From positions 1,100,241 to 1,164,240 of the forward strand of contig JAUCSD010000001.1 of the NCBI GenBank assembly GCA_030445245.1: 64,000 nucleotides of DNA, in the 5' to 3' direction. This document shows positions 7,399 through 17,115 of this stretch, one piece after another. Made by a program: the position numbers and the translations under genes. The notes under the pieces are model-generated. The model saw only the letters and a list, made by a program, of their open reading frames with translations. It was not told the origin of the DNA and searched no databases. Every line of letters starts with the position of its first letter. The stretch's first letter is position 1. The stretch is from Candidatus Saccharimonadota bacterium. GTDB taxonomy: Bacteria; Patescibacteriota; Saccharimonadia; Saccharimonadales; Saccharimonadaceae.

Positions 7399-9183
7399 AT
7401 GTCTATAGCTAAAAAAGCTAAAAAACAAACAGCTGATAATATAGAAAAAACCGAGCGGCCAGCTCGACTATCCCTTAAGTCGCGCTATACAACGCACATG
7501 CCGAAACGTCGTAGTCATCGCGTCTTGATATGGGTCATAGTTCTGGCTGCTTTTGTTATTGTCTGCGCTCAGCTACTCTATCCACCTGACCGTGGACTAC
7601 CACTAGCAAGTGTGCCGAATCAGTCGCTCGCTATGGCGACTCACGAGACTATGGCTAAAGCCATAGTTGATCAATTCGATGCTTCAAAATTGAAATTAAC
7701 CCTGGGGAATGATAAATCGATCGAGTATCCGCTCAAGGTGACAGGTGCGGAGCCTAATACTGAAGAGATGATAACGCTACTAAGCAATTATCCGTTGTGG
7801 CAGCGGTTTATTCCGGGGTCAATCTTGTGGCAACCTGCTCGGCTCAATGAGGTTGATATGTACTACTCTGACCAGACATTCAAGCAATTCGTTGATGCGA
7901 GGGCTAAAGAATTTAGTTTCCCGGCGAGTAATGCTCGGCTTGCTATAGATAAAGGTAAGCTCAAGGCCACAGAGGCAATAGCGGGCAGTCTAGTGACAAG
8001 TGACAACTTGCTCTCTACTATCAGTCGAACATCAATAGGACTTGGCCGAACGACATCAATCGAGGTGCCTTCAAAGCGTATTGCTCCAGCCCGTACTTCA
8101 AAAGATCTTGCAAAGGTGCAAGCTCAGGCTAAGGCTGCCTTAGCCCATACCATAATTATTACGGCAGATAAGCAGACGTTTTCTCCGAGTGAGCAGGAGC
8201 GCGCTTCGTGGATCGTACTGAGTACTGGCGACAAAGGTGAAGTAAGTCTGGCTGTTGATGAGGATAAGATAAAAGCGTATTTGAGTGACGTGAACACTAA
8301 AGTAGGTACTCCGGCAGGTGTTACGAATATTACTATTGTTGATGGCCGGGAAGTGGGTCGTGATGTTGGCGCTGATGGCCGTGCGATAGACGTGGATGCG
8401 ATAAGTACGCAGCTGAGTGTGGCCTTGCTCGTCTCTCCTCCGGAGGTTAAGGTTGAAGCAAAATTCGTCCCTACGCAGCCAGGTATTATATATAACAATA
8501 AATACACCGCGACCCAGGCGGGTCTTCAGGCCTATGTTGATGACATGGCCGCGTCAAAGAATATGCATTTTTCAATTCAGCAACTTGATGGTGGTCACTG
8601 GTCTGCGAGTAGTCGGGCTGAAGAGAGTATTCCGAGCGCCAGTACGTATAAATTATTTGTTGCTCTCGTATTGTTTGATCGAATCGATAAAGGAGAGATT
8701 CATTGGGACGATCCGATGCTCGACACGACTGTCGCTGGTTGTTTTGATCGTATGACCGTTGCCTCAACCAATCCCTGTGCTGAAAAGTGGATAGCAATGT
8801 TTGGTCGTGAATACATTAATAATTTTATTTACGAACGCGGCTTTAGCCACGGTACCTCGTTTACGACCGGTTTGGCTAACCAGACGACGGCTGCTGACCT
8901 CACGAAGTACATGACAGGGCTCAATGATGGTACACTAGTGAAAGGTGCTAATCGTGATCTTCTGCTCAATAATCTTGGCCGACACCCATACCGTTATGGT
9001 ATTCCAACTGGCAGTAGTGGTATCGTCCACGACAAGGTAGGTTTTTTGTGGGACTATGTCCATGATGCAGCGATTGTCCAACATCCACGTGGCACTTATA
9101 TTATGACCGTTATGACTAAAGGTCAGAGCTACGCAGCAATTGCGAGCGTGACCCGCGAAATAGAAAGAATTATGTATCCATGA
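7399..9183 (+). CDS. Membrane-anchored serine hydrolase, class A beta-lactamase fold
   Basis: The 594-aa protein has a cytoplasmic basic tail, one membrane anchor (about residues 43-62), a long extracytoplasmic region and a C-terminal beta-lactamase-like domain. The Ser-x-x-Lys active site is STYK at residues 415-418. DKVGFLWDY stands where the KTG strand of penicillin-binding enzymes lies. The middle segment with VDGREVGRDVGADGRAIDVD resembles the domain found in VanW/YkuD-type cell-wall proteins. A role in peptidoglycan or envelope remodelling is more likely than antibiotic resistance. The gene looks leaderless: TGC-TACAAT ends 6 nt before the ATG. Confidence 0.8.
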   Translation: MSIAKKAKKQTADNIEKTERPARLSLKSRYTTHMPKRRSHRVLIWVIVLAAFVIVCAQLLYPPDRGLPLASVPNQSLAMATHETMAKAIVDQFDASKLKLTLGNDKSIEYPLKVTGAEPNTEEMITLLSNYPLWQRFIPGSILWQPARLNEVDMYYSDQTFKQFVDARAKEFSFPASNARLAIDKGKLKATEAIAGSLVTSDNLLSTISRTSIGLGRTTSIEVPSKRIAPARTSKDLAKVQAQAKAALAHTIIITADKQTFSPSEQERASWIVLSTGDKGEVSLAVDEDKIKAYLSDVNTKVGTPAGVTNITIVDGREVGRDVGADGRAIDVDAISTQLSVALLVSPPEVKVEAKFVPTQPGIIYNNKYTATQAGLQAYVDDMAASKNMHFSIQQLDGGHWSASSRAEESIPSASTYKLFVALVLFDRIDKGEIHWDDPMLDTTVAGCFDRMTVASTNPCAEKWIAMFGREYINNFIYERGFSHGTSFTTGLANQTTAADLTKYMTGLNDGTLVKGANRDLLLNNLGRHPYRYGIPTGSSGIVHDKVGFLWDYVHDAAIVQHPRGTYIMTVMTKGQSYAAIASVTREIERIMYP

Positions 9184-9905
9184 CTAAACAACGACTTGAT
9201 ATCGAACTCGCTCAGCGTGGCATTAGTGCGAGCCGCTCGCAGTCTGAAAGCTGGATACGTCTCGGTAAAGTGACGGTTGACGGCAAAGTAATCACGAAGC
9301 CGGGCCATTTTGTACGTGACGATGCCGACATTAGACTGACTGCCAAAGAGCAGTATGTCAGCCGGGCTGGGTTGAAGCTTGAGAGCGTGGCTGAGTTACT
9401 TCATCTTAATTTTAAAGACAAGACAGTACTCGATGTTGGTAGCAGCACGGGCGGTTTCACTGATTACGCTTTGCGCCAGGGTGCGAAGAAAGTCTACGCT
9501 GTAGATGTTGGGACCGACCAGCTTCATCCAAGCCTACATGGTCATCCAAAGATTGAGCTGCATGAAAAAACTGATATTCGGGACTTCTATGTAACTGGCG
9601 ATAAGCCGGACGTTATTGTTATCGATGTGTCATTTATTAGCTTGCGTGAAATACTGCCACATCTGGCCAATTTTCTCTCGACGAAAGATACGCAGATTGC
9701 TGCCATGCTTAAGCCGCAGTTTGAAGCTGGTAAGGATCAGACCAATAAAGGTGTTATTAAAAATGACGCCGTACGCCGACAGATTCTTAAGGAGTTTGAG
9801 ACGTGGGCTAAACAATATTTTATTGTTGTCGATAAACGTGATAGCGACGTCCATGGTGCCAAGGGTAATCAAGAGCGCTTTTATTTACTTCAACTCTCGA
9901 GGTAG
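9180..9905 (+). CDS. tlyA: TlyA-family rRNA (cytidine-2'-O)-methyltransferase
   Basis: This enzyme is predicted to 2'-O-methylate rRNA. The 241-aa protein has an N-terminal S4 RNA-binding domain (about 1-60, RLDIELAQRGISASRSQSE). An FtsJ-type Rossmann domain follows, with the SAM loop VLDVGSSTGGFTDYAL at about residue 80 and PDVIVIDVSFISL farther on. The length fits TlyA. Its start overlaps the preceding stop (ATGA), so translation is probably coupled to the serine hydrolase. Whether it modifies both 16S and 23S rRNA cannot be told from sequence. Confidence 0.92.
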   Translation: MTKQRLDIELAQRGISASRSQSESWIRLGKVTVDGKVITKPGHFVRDDADIRLTAKEQYVSRAGLKLESVAELLHLNFKDKTVLDVGSSTGGFTDYALRQGAKKVYAVDVGTDQLHPSLHGHPKIELHEKTDIRDFYVTGDKPDVIVIDVSFISLREILPHLANFLSTKDTQIAAMLKPQFEAGKDQTNKGVIKNDAVRRQILKEFETWAKQYFIVVDKRDSDVHGAKGNQERFYLLQLSR

Positions 9906-9908
9906 ACA

Positions 9909-9937
9909 TTGACATTTATTAATGATTATGCTAATAT
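9909..9937 (+). promoter_or_regulatory. Consensus sigma70-type promoter
   Basis: A perfect -35 TTGACA (9909-9914), a 17-bp spacer and -10 TAATAT (9932-9937) preceded by TGC lie about 35 nt before the ATG at 9972. This argues that the next gene starts at 9972 and not farther upstream. Confidence 0.8.
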
Positions 9938-9971
9938 ATTATTCAATAGCATAGCCAGGAAAAACAAAAAA

Positions 9972-10544
9972 ATGACTGAAGCACTCGAGATAGAAAAAAA
10001 TTCTGAATTAGCGGTGCGCTTATCGAAACTTGCAGGCGCAATTGATGAACGTATTGTCGACTCCGGAGACATCGAGCCTGAAGGCGTCTTACGCAAAGAC
10101 GGCTCATTTGCAGGTATTGGCTACAGTGCCCTAGTTGGTAAACCAGGTCACTTCGGTGACCACGTATGGCATCAGGTTAATGTCTTTATACCTGACAGCG
10201 AGGAACTACCACGACGCTATTTAATAAACGTAGGTATGCCAATGGACGGTCCTCTCGAGTGGATTGCAGGCGATAGCACCGCTCGATACCAAGAACGACC
10301 TACGATGGGTAAGCCTCACATGAGAGAGGTAGAAACTGATCAACTACAAGATGTTACGGCGGTAGTTGAATCAGGCCGTCTTCTTGATCCGGGGAAAGAG
10401 AAGATTGTTCAGGCGCGTATTGATAATGGTGGGATGATTACATTGCAGGAAAAGATTGTTCCTATCAAAGCACCAGAAGGTGGCCGTTTAAAACGATTAC
10501 TCGGTAGAAAAGCTTCAGGTGATCAGCCCGAGGCTATACGTTAA
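9972..10544 (+). CDS. Hypothetical soluble protein, 190 aa
   Basis: I do not recognise the family. The product begins MTEALEIEKNSELAVRLSKL and contains DGSFAGIGYSALVGKPGHFGDHVWHQV. It ends with a basic Lys/Arg segment (RLKRLLGRKA). There are no membrane segments or obvious catalytic motifs. The start at 9972 was chosen because a consensus promoter occupies 9909-9937. The 3' end overlaps the convergent ychF gene by 11 nt. Confidence 0.65.
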   Translation: MTEALEIEKNSELAVRLSKLAGAIDERIVDSGDIEPEGVLRKDGSFAGIGYSALVGKPGHFGDHVWHQVNVFIPDSEELPRRYLINVGMPMDGPLEWIAGDSTARYQERPTMGKPHMREVETDQLQDVTAVVESGRLLDPGKEKIVQARIDNGGMITLQEKIVPIKAPEGGRLKRLLGRKASGDQPEAIR

Positions 10545-11610
10545 AGCGAAACTCAACGATGTCACCTGGTTGCATGACGTACTCTTTACCTTCCGTGCGC
10601 ATTTTGCCCGCGGCTTTAGCGGCTACTTCTGAGCCAGCGGCAATGAGGTCAGTATAGTTAACGATTTGAGCGGCAATGAAGCCTCGTTCGAAGTCACCGT
10701 GGATTACTCCGGCAGCTTGAGGGGCGGTAAAGCCTTTTTTAATTGTCCAAGCACGGACTTCTTTTGGTCCAGCGGTCAGATAACTCTGTAGCCCTAAGAT
10801 ATCGTAGGCGGCGTGGATAAGTTGTGTTAAACCTGTTTCTCTTACGCCATAACTAAGCAGAAGTTCTTCAGCATCGCTTGGGGCTAGACCCTTAAGCTCA
10901 TCCTCGAGCTTGGCACAGACAAAAATAGCGGTATTCGGTGTAACGAGGCGACGCAATTCAGTTTTCTTCGTTTCATTTGTTAGCGTTTCTTCGTCAACGT
11001 TGAAGGCGTAGATAACTGGCTTAGCAGTAAGCAGGGGTAGATCACCTAGGTATTCGCGATTGAGGGAATCGAGGCTTGATAGAGGCGTATCGGTCTCAAG
11101 TGTTGCACGGAGTGTTTCGAGGTATTCGATAACCGGCTTAACCGCTGGTTTTGTTTTTGCTTCCTTGACTAGTTTTGGTAGGTGAGTGTCGAGCGTCTGA
11201 AGATCAGCCATAATAAGCTCTGTGTTGATGACACTGATATCACTTGGTGGGTGAACATGATCTGATACGTGTACGATGTCACTGTTTTCAAAGGCTCGCA
11301 CAATGTGTACGATCGCATCACACTGACGGATATTAGCGAGGAATTTGTTGCCGAGACCTTCACCTTTGCTTGCACCAGCGACGAGACCGGCGATATCGAC
11401 GAAGGTTACAGTGGCGGGTAGGATTTTTTGGCTGCCATAGATATCGGCAAGCTTCTGCAAACGTTCATCCGGTACGGGTACGATACCTGTATTTGGTTCG
11501 ATAGTCGCGAACGGATAATTGGCGGCCAAAATATTATTGTTAGTGAGGGCGTTAAATAGGGTGGACTTACCGACATTTGGTAAACCGACAATAGCAATAG
11601 AAAGACTCAT
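10534..11610 (-). CDS. ychF: Redox-regulated ATPase YchF (Obg family)
   Basis: This is a universally conserved translation-associated P-loop ATPase. The 358-aa product has G1 [14 protein letters not shown] at residues 8-21 and the switch-II segment [20 protein letters not shown]. The G4 motif is NVDE rather than NKxD, which is the hallmark of ATP rather than GTP preference in YchF. A C-terminal TGS domain carries [20 protein letters not shown]. The gene looks leaderless: on the minus strand TGC-TATGAT ends 6 nt before the ATG. Confidence 0.96.
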   Translation of the reverse strand: MSLSIAIVGLPNVGKSTLFNALTNNNILAANYPFATIEPNTGIVPVPDERLQKLADIYGSQKILPATVTFVDIAGLVAGASKGEGLGNKFLANIRQCDAIVHIVRAFENSDIVHVSDHVHPPSDISVINTELIMADLQTLDTHLPKLVKEAKTKPAVKPVIEYLETLRATLETDTPLSSLDSLNREYLGDLPLLTAKPVIYAFNVDEETLTNETKKTELRRLVTPNTAIFVCAKLEDELKGLAPSDAEELLLSYGVRETGLTQLIHAAYDILGLQSYLTAGPKEVRAWTIKKGFTAPQAAGVIHGDFERGFIAAQIVNYTDLIAAGSEVAAKAAGKMRTEGKEYVMQPGDIVEFRFNV

Positions 11611-11658
11611 AAACCAATCATAGCATGACAGGGGTAGGTGTGCTAGGATTGTGCCTGT

Positions 11659-12399
11659 CTATGATTTTCGGCGGATACCGAGCTTGCCGAGTGTACGGGC
11701 AAGGAGTGTGTCGTCGTCTGGTGTATCCCGGAATGCTTCGCGCGTAGCGTTACCCTCTGACTGGGCGGCTTCGAGCGGGATTGGTTCCCCGGTCAGCTTA
11801 ATAGGGGTCACAAATGGGCTTATTAGAGCCTCTGGTACACCGGGGGGAATGACGCCGCTTTTTGTGCGCATGACTACTTCGATGTTACGATTGCTAGGGA
11901 GCATGTAATTGAGTGTTTCTTCAACTTTCCTCGGCTTACCATCAACTTCATCATTCCAGCTGGATATAACGAGGAAGCCTGTCGTGTTTTGCTCGGCAAA
12001 AAAAGCCTCATGACTGTCTGGCGAGAGTCCGGATTTTTCTCGCATGGCGGTGATTCGGGCGCGATATTCGTCGTTGAACATGCTACGCCATGCCCGCACA
12101 GTAAAGCGGGCGACACCTGCGGGGAGTCGGGTTTCGACACCGTAAAAATGAGTCACGTCGTATACCTTGTCATCGTCCGAAAGTGACTCGATAATTTGGG
12201 TACCTGGGATAACGCTTTCACCGCGCTCAAGCAGCAACTGCACAATACTTTCTATTTCTCGATTGTCCTTTTCTTCTAGCACTTCGGGGGTGAGGGTCGG
12301 GGCATGCTCTAGTTCGTGTGAAGGTGCTGGGGCAGTTGTCTGACCAGTATCTGAGTTGTCAGTTGGTTGTTTGCTGATAGGTGAAAGATCGTGTTGCAT
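11659..12399 (-). CDS. Hypothetical protein, 246 aa
   Basis: No family is recognised. The first ~60 residues are Thr/Pro/Glu-rich and probably disordered. A compact region follows with VYDVTHFYGVETRLPAGVARFTVRAWR and later IPPGVPEALISPFVTPIKL. The C-terminus is basic. There is no membrane segment. A leader of about 35 nt with AAGGAAAC is preceded by a good minus-strand promoter. It ends 48 nt beyond the ychF start and may share its transcript region. Confidence 0.6.
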   Translation of the reverse strand: MQHDLSPISKQPTDNSDTGQTTAPAPSHELEHAPTLTPEVLEEKDNREIESIVQLLLERGESVIPGTQIIESLSDDDKVYDVTHFYGVETRLPAGVARFTVRAWRSMFNDEYRARITAMREKSGLSPDSHEAFFAEQNTTGFLVISSWNDEVDGKPRKVEETLNYMLPSNRNIEVVMRTKSGVIPPGVPEALISPFVTPIKLTGEPIPLEAAQSEGNATREAFRDTPDDDTLLARTLGKLGIRRKS

Positions 12400-12430
12400 A
12401 GGTGTTTGTTTCCTTGTTTTTACTTATACT

Positions 12431-12459
12431 AATTTAGCATAACCTTGATGATAAGTCAA
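12431..12459 (-). promoter_or_regulatory. Promoter of the 246-aa hypothetical gene
   Basis: Read on the minus strand: -35 TTGACT, a 17-bp spacer ending in TGC, and -10 TAATTT-like TAAATT, about 31 nt before the ATG at 12399. Confidence 0.55.
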
Positions 12460-12700
12460 TACTATTATAGTGTAACAATGACAGAGAATGTTGCATGATA
12501 GCTACTATGAATGATTAGTCGGTGGCATAGCTATGTTTAGATCAAAAGGCAGTTGTGTTACAAACTCACTATGCCTATCGTTAACATCTAAACCAACCTT
12601 TCCGTTGTTTTCAAGGTTACTTGACAATTGGTTTGTGAATCGTGATAGAAAGACTCATATAGCTATTTACCGTTCATCAGAGAGCAGGTAAACTCTTTCG

Positions 12701-12730
12701 TTGCGTGAGTGTTAATCCTTATGCTAATAT
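12701..12730 (+). promoter_or_regulatory. Promoter leading into the type IV pilus locus
   Basis: TTGCGT, an 18-bp spacer ending TGC, and TAATAT at 12725-12730 lie about 40 nt before the ATG at 12770. The same TATGCTAATAT string occurs in two other promoters of this window. Confidence 0.6.
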
Positions 12731-12769
12731 AACGGCAGTAATCAATAACAAAAGGCTATAAGCGCTCGT

Positions 12770-13303
12770 ATGAAAAAGCCACAAAAAAAACAGATTCTTT
12801 TTATCGTCATTATTATTGTTGTGCTAGGAATGAGCGCACTGGCCGCTGTCTTATTTAGTCAATATCAGGCCTCAATCCAACCAGTTGTAACGAAAGCGCC
12901 AGTGTTGAGTCCGAAAAAAGCGATTGTTCAACAAAAGGCTGACGAAGCGACGAAACAGGCATATGAGGGTGATGTTGCAGGTGGGGCAGCAAAACTTGAT
13001 GAAGCTATAAAGAACACAAATGATTCGAGCGAGAAGGGCTCCTATTATTCGAGTAAAGCAACTCTTCTCTATAATAGCCAGGATCTTGCAGGAGCTCTCG
13101 TTGCTGCACTTAAGGCGTACGAACTTCTAAAAACATCAGACAGTGCGGCACTGGTTGGACAGTTCTCTAAGGAGTCAGGCAATACGGCACAGGCTATTGA
13201 GTACTATAAGAAGGCGGTTCAGAACATCAATAAGACTGACCCATATTCAAATGAAGACGTCGTCTATTACAACTCGGTCATAAAAGAGCTTGGGGGGAAA
13301 TAG
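12770..13303 (+). CDS. Single-span membrane protein with TPR-like helices
   Basis: The 177-aa protein has a lysine-rich N-terminus, one membrane segment (about residues 9-31) and a helical extracytoplasmic region. That region has tetratricopeptide-like spacing (AGGAAKLDEAIKNT..., LAGALVAALKAYELL, TAQAIEYYKKAVQN). Such proteins often scaffold assembly complexes. It is the first gene of the pilus locus and lies 5 nt before the large surface protein, so a role in pilus or surface assembly is a reasonable inference only. Confidence 0.65.
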   Translation: MKKPQKKQILFIVIIIVVLGMSALAAVLFSQYQASIQPVVTKAPVLSPKKAIVQQKADEATKQAYEGDVAGGAAKLDEAIKNTNDSSEKGSYYSSKATLLYNSQDLAGALVAALKAYELLKTSDSAALVGQFSKESGNTAQAIEYYKKAVQNINKTDPYSNEDVVYYNSVIKELGGK

Positions 13304-13308
13304 GCTGT

Positions 13309-15279
13309 ATGAATACTATCCGTACATACCTGCGTTCATTAGGTCTTATGCATTATGCAATTCTTGCGGCTGTTGCGATAAGCGCTTTTACTGTCTCGTA
13401 TTACCAGATTTCTTCGGCCGATTGTTATAGCGGGACTGTTCACGGACGAACGTGTTACAGAGGCTACTTTACGAATGTATATGACAACGGTGGTACGTTT
13501 GTTCTCCCAACGATTAGTAATAATCAAGCAATCCCGACCTATATCAATTCGGTAGATGAATTATATAAGTTGATCCATGACTATTATTTGAATGGTACTG
13601 CTCAGGAAAAGACCGGATCAGAATTCATTTATAACACGATGCACGGTGGTAATGCTCCTGGTACAGGTCGATCAATAAGTGCTGCAGAATGGAACGATTT
13701 ATATCTTCGTATGAAGGGCCTCGAAGCTGCGGGAAAGATTAACTGGACCGGAAACGTGAGTGCATCAGTCAACACCTACTATCAGGGAACAGATTCAGGG
13801 TTCGGTTCAACGGACGGTACAAATAACGACGATGCATTCTATGAAGAGCCAAAAAATGAGTCAGGTATTGTCTTCCGTGACTACAACAACAACATCACGT
13901 ATCAGATCTTGAGGCGCTGTGCTAACCCAATGGGTGAGAATGCTGGACTTCCAGTGGCTCGTGACTACAAGTTAACTCCACAGATCAACAGTGTTTCTCC
14001 GACTAAGATTGAAGCAGGGAGCAAAGTTTCGGTAAATGGTAGTGTCGATAATGAGGGCAATACGGTTAGTGATACGACGCAGTGGGAAATCACCCAGATA
14101 ACGGTCAAACCTGGCAAGAAAGCGCCACATGAAGACGAGAACGGGACAACCTCTCCTACAGCACCGTGTCAGTCTAATGGTGGAGCCGCCTCAGGGAACT
14201 ACTTTGTGAGTGGTGACGCAGATTGTAAGAATGTTGCAAAGGGCTCAGGGAAGTTTAACCTGGGTACTCCTGCGCAGAATATTAAACCATCAGTTTCCGG
14301 TCTTGATGTCGGAGATCTGCCAGTGGGTACTCGAGTCTGCTTCGCTCTATCGGTGCAACCTCGTTCAAGCGCGAGTGATGACTGGGCTCATTCAAAGCCA
14401 ATCTGTACAGTGGTGGGTAAGAAACCAAAGGTTCAAATATGGGGTGGCGATATATCTGTGAGAGGTAAAATTGAAACTAGTACCAGTCGTAAGGATGTTA
14501 ATGGAGACAAGACATTCGGCAGCTGGGTAGAATATGGCGCTTTCTCTGTAGGAACAAATAGTAAATTTGCATCAGCGTCAGGCTTAAACAAGGGTAACGA
14601 CTCAAATACGCAGGATGATTGGAGTAAGCTGACATTTGCAAATGCCAATTCGACGTTTGGCCAGTATTCAACATTAACCGCATTCCCAGCGGCGCCAGGT
14701 ATTGCAGCCTACTTCGGATCGGTTCAGAATACGCAACCAGTAGGGTCGGGAAGTGTTGACGTCGGTAATCTCACGTTCGATACGGGGGGCGCAATCGAAG
14801 TTCGCACTGCAGGTGATCTGACGATTACTGGTGGTAATATTCCAGCGGGCAAGTCGGTCGTTATTATTGCGACGGGTACCGTTACAATTGACGGCAATAT
14901 CACTTACACCGATGATACCTTGACGAGCGTGCGTAATATTCCACAGGTTGTTATCATTGCCGCTAACATCAATATAAAAGACAGTGTCTCCCGTATTGAT
15001 TCTTGGCTTATCACAAATGGTACGATTAATACGTGTTATAACTTCTCGGGCAATCTTACCTCGGATAAGTGTAGCTCAGTGCTTGAAGTGAACGGACCGG
15101 TTGTTACAGGCAAGCTAGTCCTTAACCGTACTGCAGGCTCCGATACTGACCAACAGTCAGGTGACCCAGCTGAGCGATTTAACTTACGACCAGACGCCTT
15201 TTTATGGGCACAACTTCAGGCATCGGGCAGCAATAAAGCCCAAACTGTATACTCTTCAGAACTGCCACCACGATTCTAA
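13309..15279 (+). CDS. Large membrane-anchored surface protein of the pilus locus
   Basis: The 656-aa protein has a signal-anchor near residues 12-33. Its long extracellular part is rich in Asn, Thr, Ser and Gly. KPKVQIWGGDISVRGKIETS is followed by a region of short beta repeats (GDLTITGGNIPAGKSVVIIATGTVTIDG) that looks like a beta-helix. Paired cysteines (CYSGTVHGRTC) suggest disulfides. I have no named family for it; similar large proteins seem common in this phylum, from memory. It could be an adhesin or a pilus-associated protein. There is no LPxTG signal. Confidence 0.6.
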   Translation: MNTIRTYLRSLGLMHYAILAAVAISAFTVSYYQISSADCYSGTVHGRTCYRGYFTNVYDNGGTFVLPTISNNQAIPTYINSVDELYKLIHDYYLNGTAQEKTGSEFIYNTMHGGNAPGTGRSISAAEWNDLYLRMKGLEAAGKINWTGNVSASVNTYYQGTDSGFGSTDGTNNDDAFYEEPKNESGIVFRDYNNNITYQILRRCANPMGENAGLPVARDYKLTPQINSVSPTKIEAGSKVSVNGSVDNEGNTVSDTTQWEITQITVKPGKKAPHEDENGTTSPTAPCQSNGGAASGNYFVSGDADCKNVAKGSGKFNLGTPAQNIKPSVSGLDVGDLPVGTRVCFALSVQPRSSASDDWAHSKPICTVVGKKPKVQIWGGDISVRGKIETSTSRKDVNGDKTFGSWVEYGAFSVGTNSKFASASGLNKGNDSNTQDDWSKLTFANANSTFGQYSTLTAFPAAPGIAAYFGSVQNTQPVGSGSVDVGNLTFDTGGAIEVRTAGDLTITGGNIPAGKSVVIIATGTVTIDGNITYTDDTLTSVRNIPQVVIIAANINIKDSVSRIDSWLITNGTINTCYNFSGNLTSDKCSSVLEVNGPVVTGKLVLNRTAGSDTDQQSGDPAERFNLRPDAFLWAQLQASGSNKAQTVYSSELPPRF

Positions 15280-15342
15280 CGATGTGATTTAGTGTAAAGG
15301 CCTTGCCTTTGTCTATCATGCTTATGTATAATGAAGGATAAT

Positions 15343-16392
15343 ATGGCATTACTAAAAGGCGTGGGCGACTTTTTTGCACTAGACATCGGTACCAACGCGG
15401 TGCGCGTAGTGCAACTAGCAAATAACGGTCAAGATAATTGGACCTTGGTTCACTATGGTTACGCACCGGTTGATCTCAAGACGACCAGTGCTAACTCTAA
15501 GGAATCAGAACGTCGACTTGGCGAGATCATCATGACCGCAGTAGGGCAGAGCGGTATCAAGACTAAGAACGTCGCAATTGGCCTACCTTCACAGAAGACA
15601 TTCACGACCGTGATTGATGTACCGACAATGTCTGAAGCGGAACTTCGTAGCACGATCAAGTATCAAATCGACCAGTATATCCCAATGGCTATTGATGAAG
15701 CGAAGGTTGATTGGGTTCTACTTGGACAATCAGCACATAATCCTCAGCAGCAAGAGGTGCTATTAGCGAGCACCGCTAACAGCTACGCTGAAGAGCGACT
15801 TGAATTCGTTGAAGGGCTTGGTCTAAACGTAATTGCGGCTGAACCAGACCCAATTGCGATGATCCGTGCTTTGCTACCTGCAGGCATCCAGGACGCTCGC
15901 TTGATCATTGATGTTGGCGAACTCTCAACCAACCTTGTTATCACGTACGGTGACTCTCCACGACTTGTGCGTACTATTCCGACCGGACTTTACTCGCTTG
16001 TTAAAGCTGCTGTACAGAATTTGAATGTACAAGAAGACCAAGCTCGTCAGTTCATCATTAAATTTGGCCTTGCGCCAGATCGACTTGAAGGTCAGGTATA
16101 TCACGCGGTTGAAAACGTACTCGAAGGTTTTGCTGCGGAACTGACTAAATCGATCAAGTTCTTTCAGACTCGTTACCCAAATACACCGGTTGGTGGCATC
16201 CTACTATCAGGATATGGTAGTGTTATTCCGAAATTCGGTGAGTATGTTACTGCTAAAACAGGGGTGGCGTCAGCGCAGGCGAATCCGTGGCAGAAAGTTC
16301 GCGTGCAGCAATCTGACCAGCAACAGCTGGCCGCCATTGCGACTGAGTTTGCGACTGCTGTTGGCTTGGCACAAAGGAGCAACAAGAAATGA
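15343..16392 (+). CDS. pilM: Type IV pilus assembly ATPase-fold protein PilM
   Basis: This is a cytoplasmic actin-like protein that links the pilus motor to inner-membrane PilN/PilO. The product begins MALLKGVGDFFALDIGTNAVRVVQL, with the phosphate-1 loop DIGTNAVR. It continues with KNVAIGLPSQKTFTTVIDVP and VGGILLSGYGSVIPKFGEYV, as in PilM/FtsA-like folds. The ATG at 15343 has AAGGA just upstream and a TATAAT 10 nt before it; an in-frame ATG at 15331 falls inside that -10 box. It overlaps pilN by 4 nt. Confidence 0.93.
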   Translation: MALLKGVGDFFALDIGTNAVRVVQLANNGQDNWTLVHYGYAPVDLKTTSANSKESERRLGEIIMTAVGQSGIKTKNVAIGLPSQKTFTTVIDVPTMSEAELRSTIKYQIDQYIPMAIDEAKVDWVLLGQSAHNPQQQEVLLASTANSYAEERLEFVEGLGLNVIAAEPDPIAMIRALLPAGIQDARLIIDVGELSTNLVITYGDSPRLVRTIPTGLYSLVKAAVQNLNVQEDQARQFIIKFGLAPDRLEGQVYHAVENVLEGFAAELTKSIKFFQTRYPNTPVGGILLSGYGSVIPKFGEYVTAKTGVASAQANPWQKVRVQQSDQQQLAAIATEFATAVGLAQRSNKK

Positions 16393-17114
16393 TTGAAATC
16401 AACCTTGTCCCTGATGTAAAACAAGAATTAATTAAAGCTCAGCGTGTTCGTGCCAGTGTTATTTCTATTGCTATTGTCGTTGGTATTGCTGCGGTTGGTG
16501 TGGTTGTCATGCTCGCCGTATGGGTATTCGCCGTTCAGGCAGCTCGTGGCTTGATTAGTGATAACACGATCAAAAACGAGAGCCAAAAACTCTCAAACGT
16601 TCAGGATATTTCGAATACACTTACGATTCAGAATCAGTTAAGTTTACTATCGGCCATGCATGATAATAAGAATATCGACTCTCGATTGTTCGATATTCTA
16701 ACGACAATCAATCCGTCTGCACCAAATAATATTGCAATTACGAATGTTTCACTTGATTCATCCACGACTACTATTAAGCTTGAAGCTCAGGCGGTCAATG
16801 GATACCCTGCGCTTGATGTCTTCAAGAAAACAATTAACGCAACAACTTTCGAATATTCGGACGGTAGCTCGAAGAAGTCAGTAAAGCTTGCAACTGGTAT
16901 GAGTGACAGTGATCGCAGCTACGGGGAAGATGCCTCCGGTGCAAAGGTACTTAGATTTACGCTTACTTTTACGTATCCTGCCGAACTATTCTCTAAGTCA
17001 TCACAGAACGCAACGATTGTAGCACCAGAACGTACGAATGTAACTGATTCATTCCTTGGTGTACCACAGAGTCTGTTTACGCAAAAGGCGAGTGATACTC
17101 AGGGGGGAAATTAA
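16389..17114 (+). CDS. pilN: Type IV pilus inner-membrane protein PilN
   Basis: The first residues, MIEINLVPDVKQELIKAQR, match the conserved PilN peptide that docks into PilM (INLLP-like). One membrane segment lies at about residues 23-48, and the remainder is an extracytoplasmic coiled-coil and ferredoxin-like domain. The 241-aa length is a little longer than typical PilN. It is coupled to pilM by an ATGA overlap and is followed by pilO after 1 nt. Confidence 0.88.
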   Translation: MIEINLVPDVKQELIKAQRVRASVISIAIVVGIAAVGVVVMLAVWVFAVQAARGLISDNTIKNESQKLSNVQDISNTLTIQNQLSLLSAMHDNKNIDSRLFDILTTINPSAPNNIAITNVSLDSSTTTIKLEAQAVNGYPALDVFKKTINATTFEYSDGSSKKSVKLATGMSDSDRSYGEDASGAKVLRFTLTFTYPAELFSKSSQNATIVAPERTNVTDSFLGVPQSLFTQKASDTQGGN

Positions 17115-17115
17115 T

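Larger units (their letters stand above)
12400..12769. other. Divergent intergenic region before the pilus locus
   Basis: These 370 bases contain no convincing gene. They hold the minus-strand promoter listed separately, a TTGACA at 12621-12626 with no good partner, and a plus-strand promoter at 12701-12730. The middle, about 12480-12620, shows nothing I can assign. Confidence 0.6.
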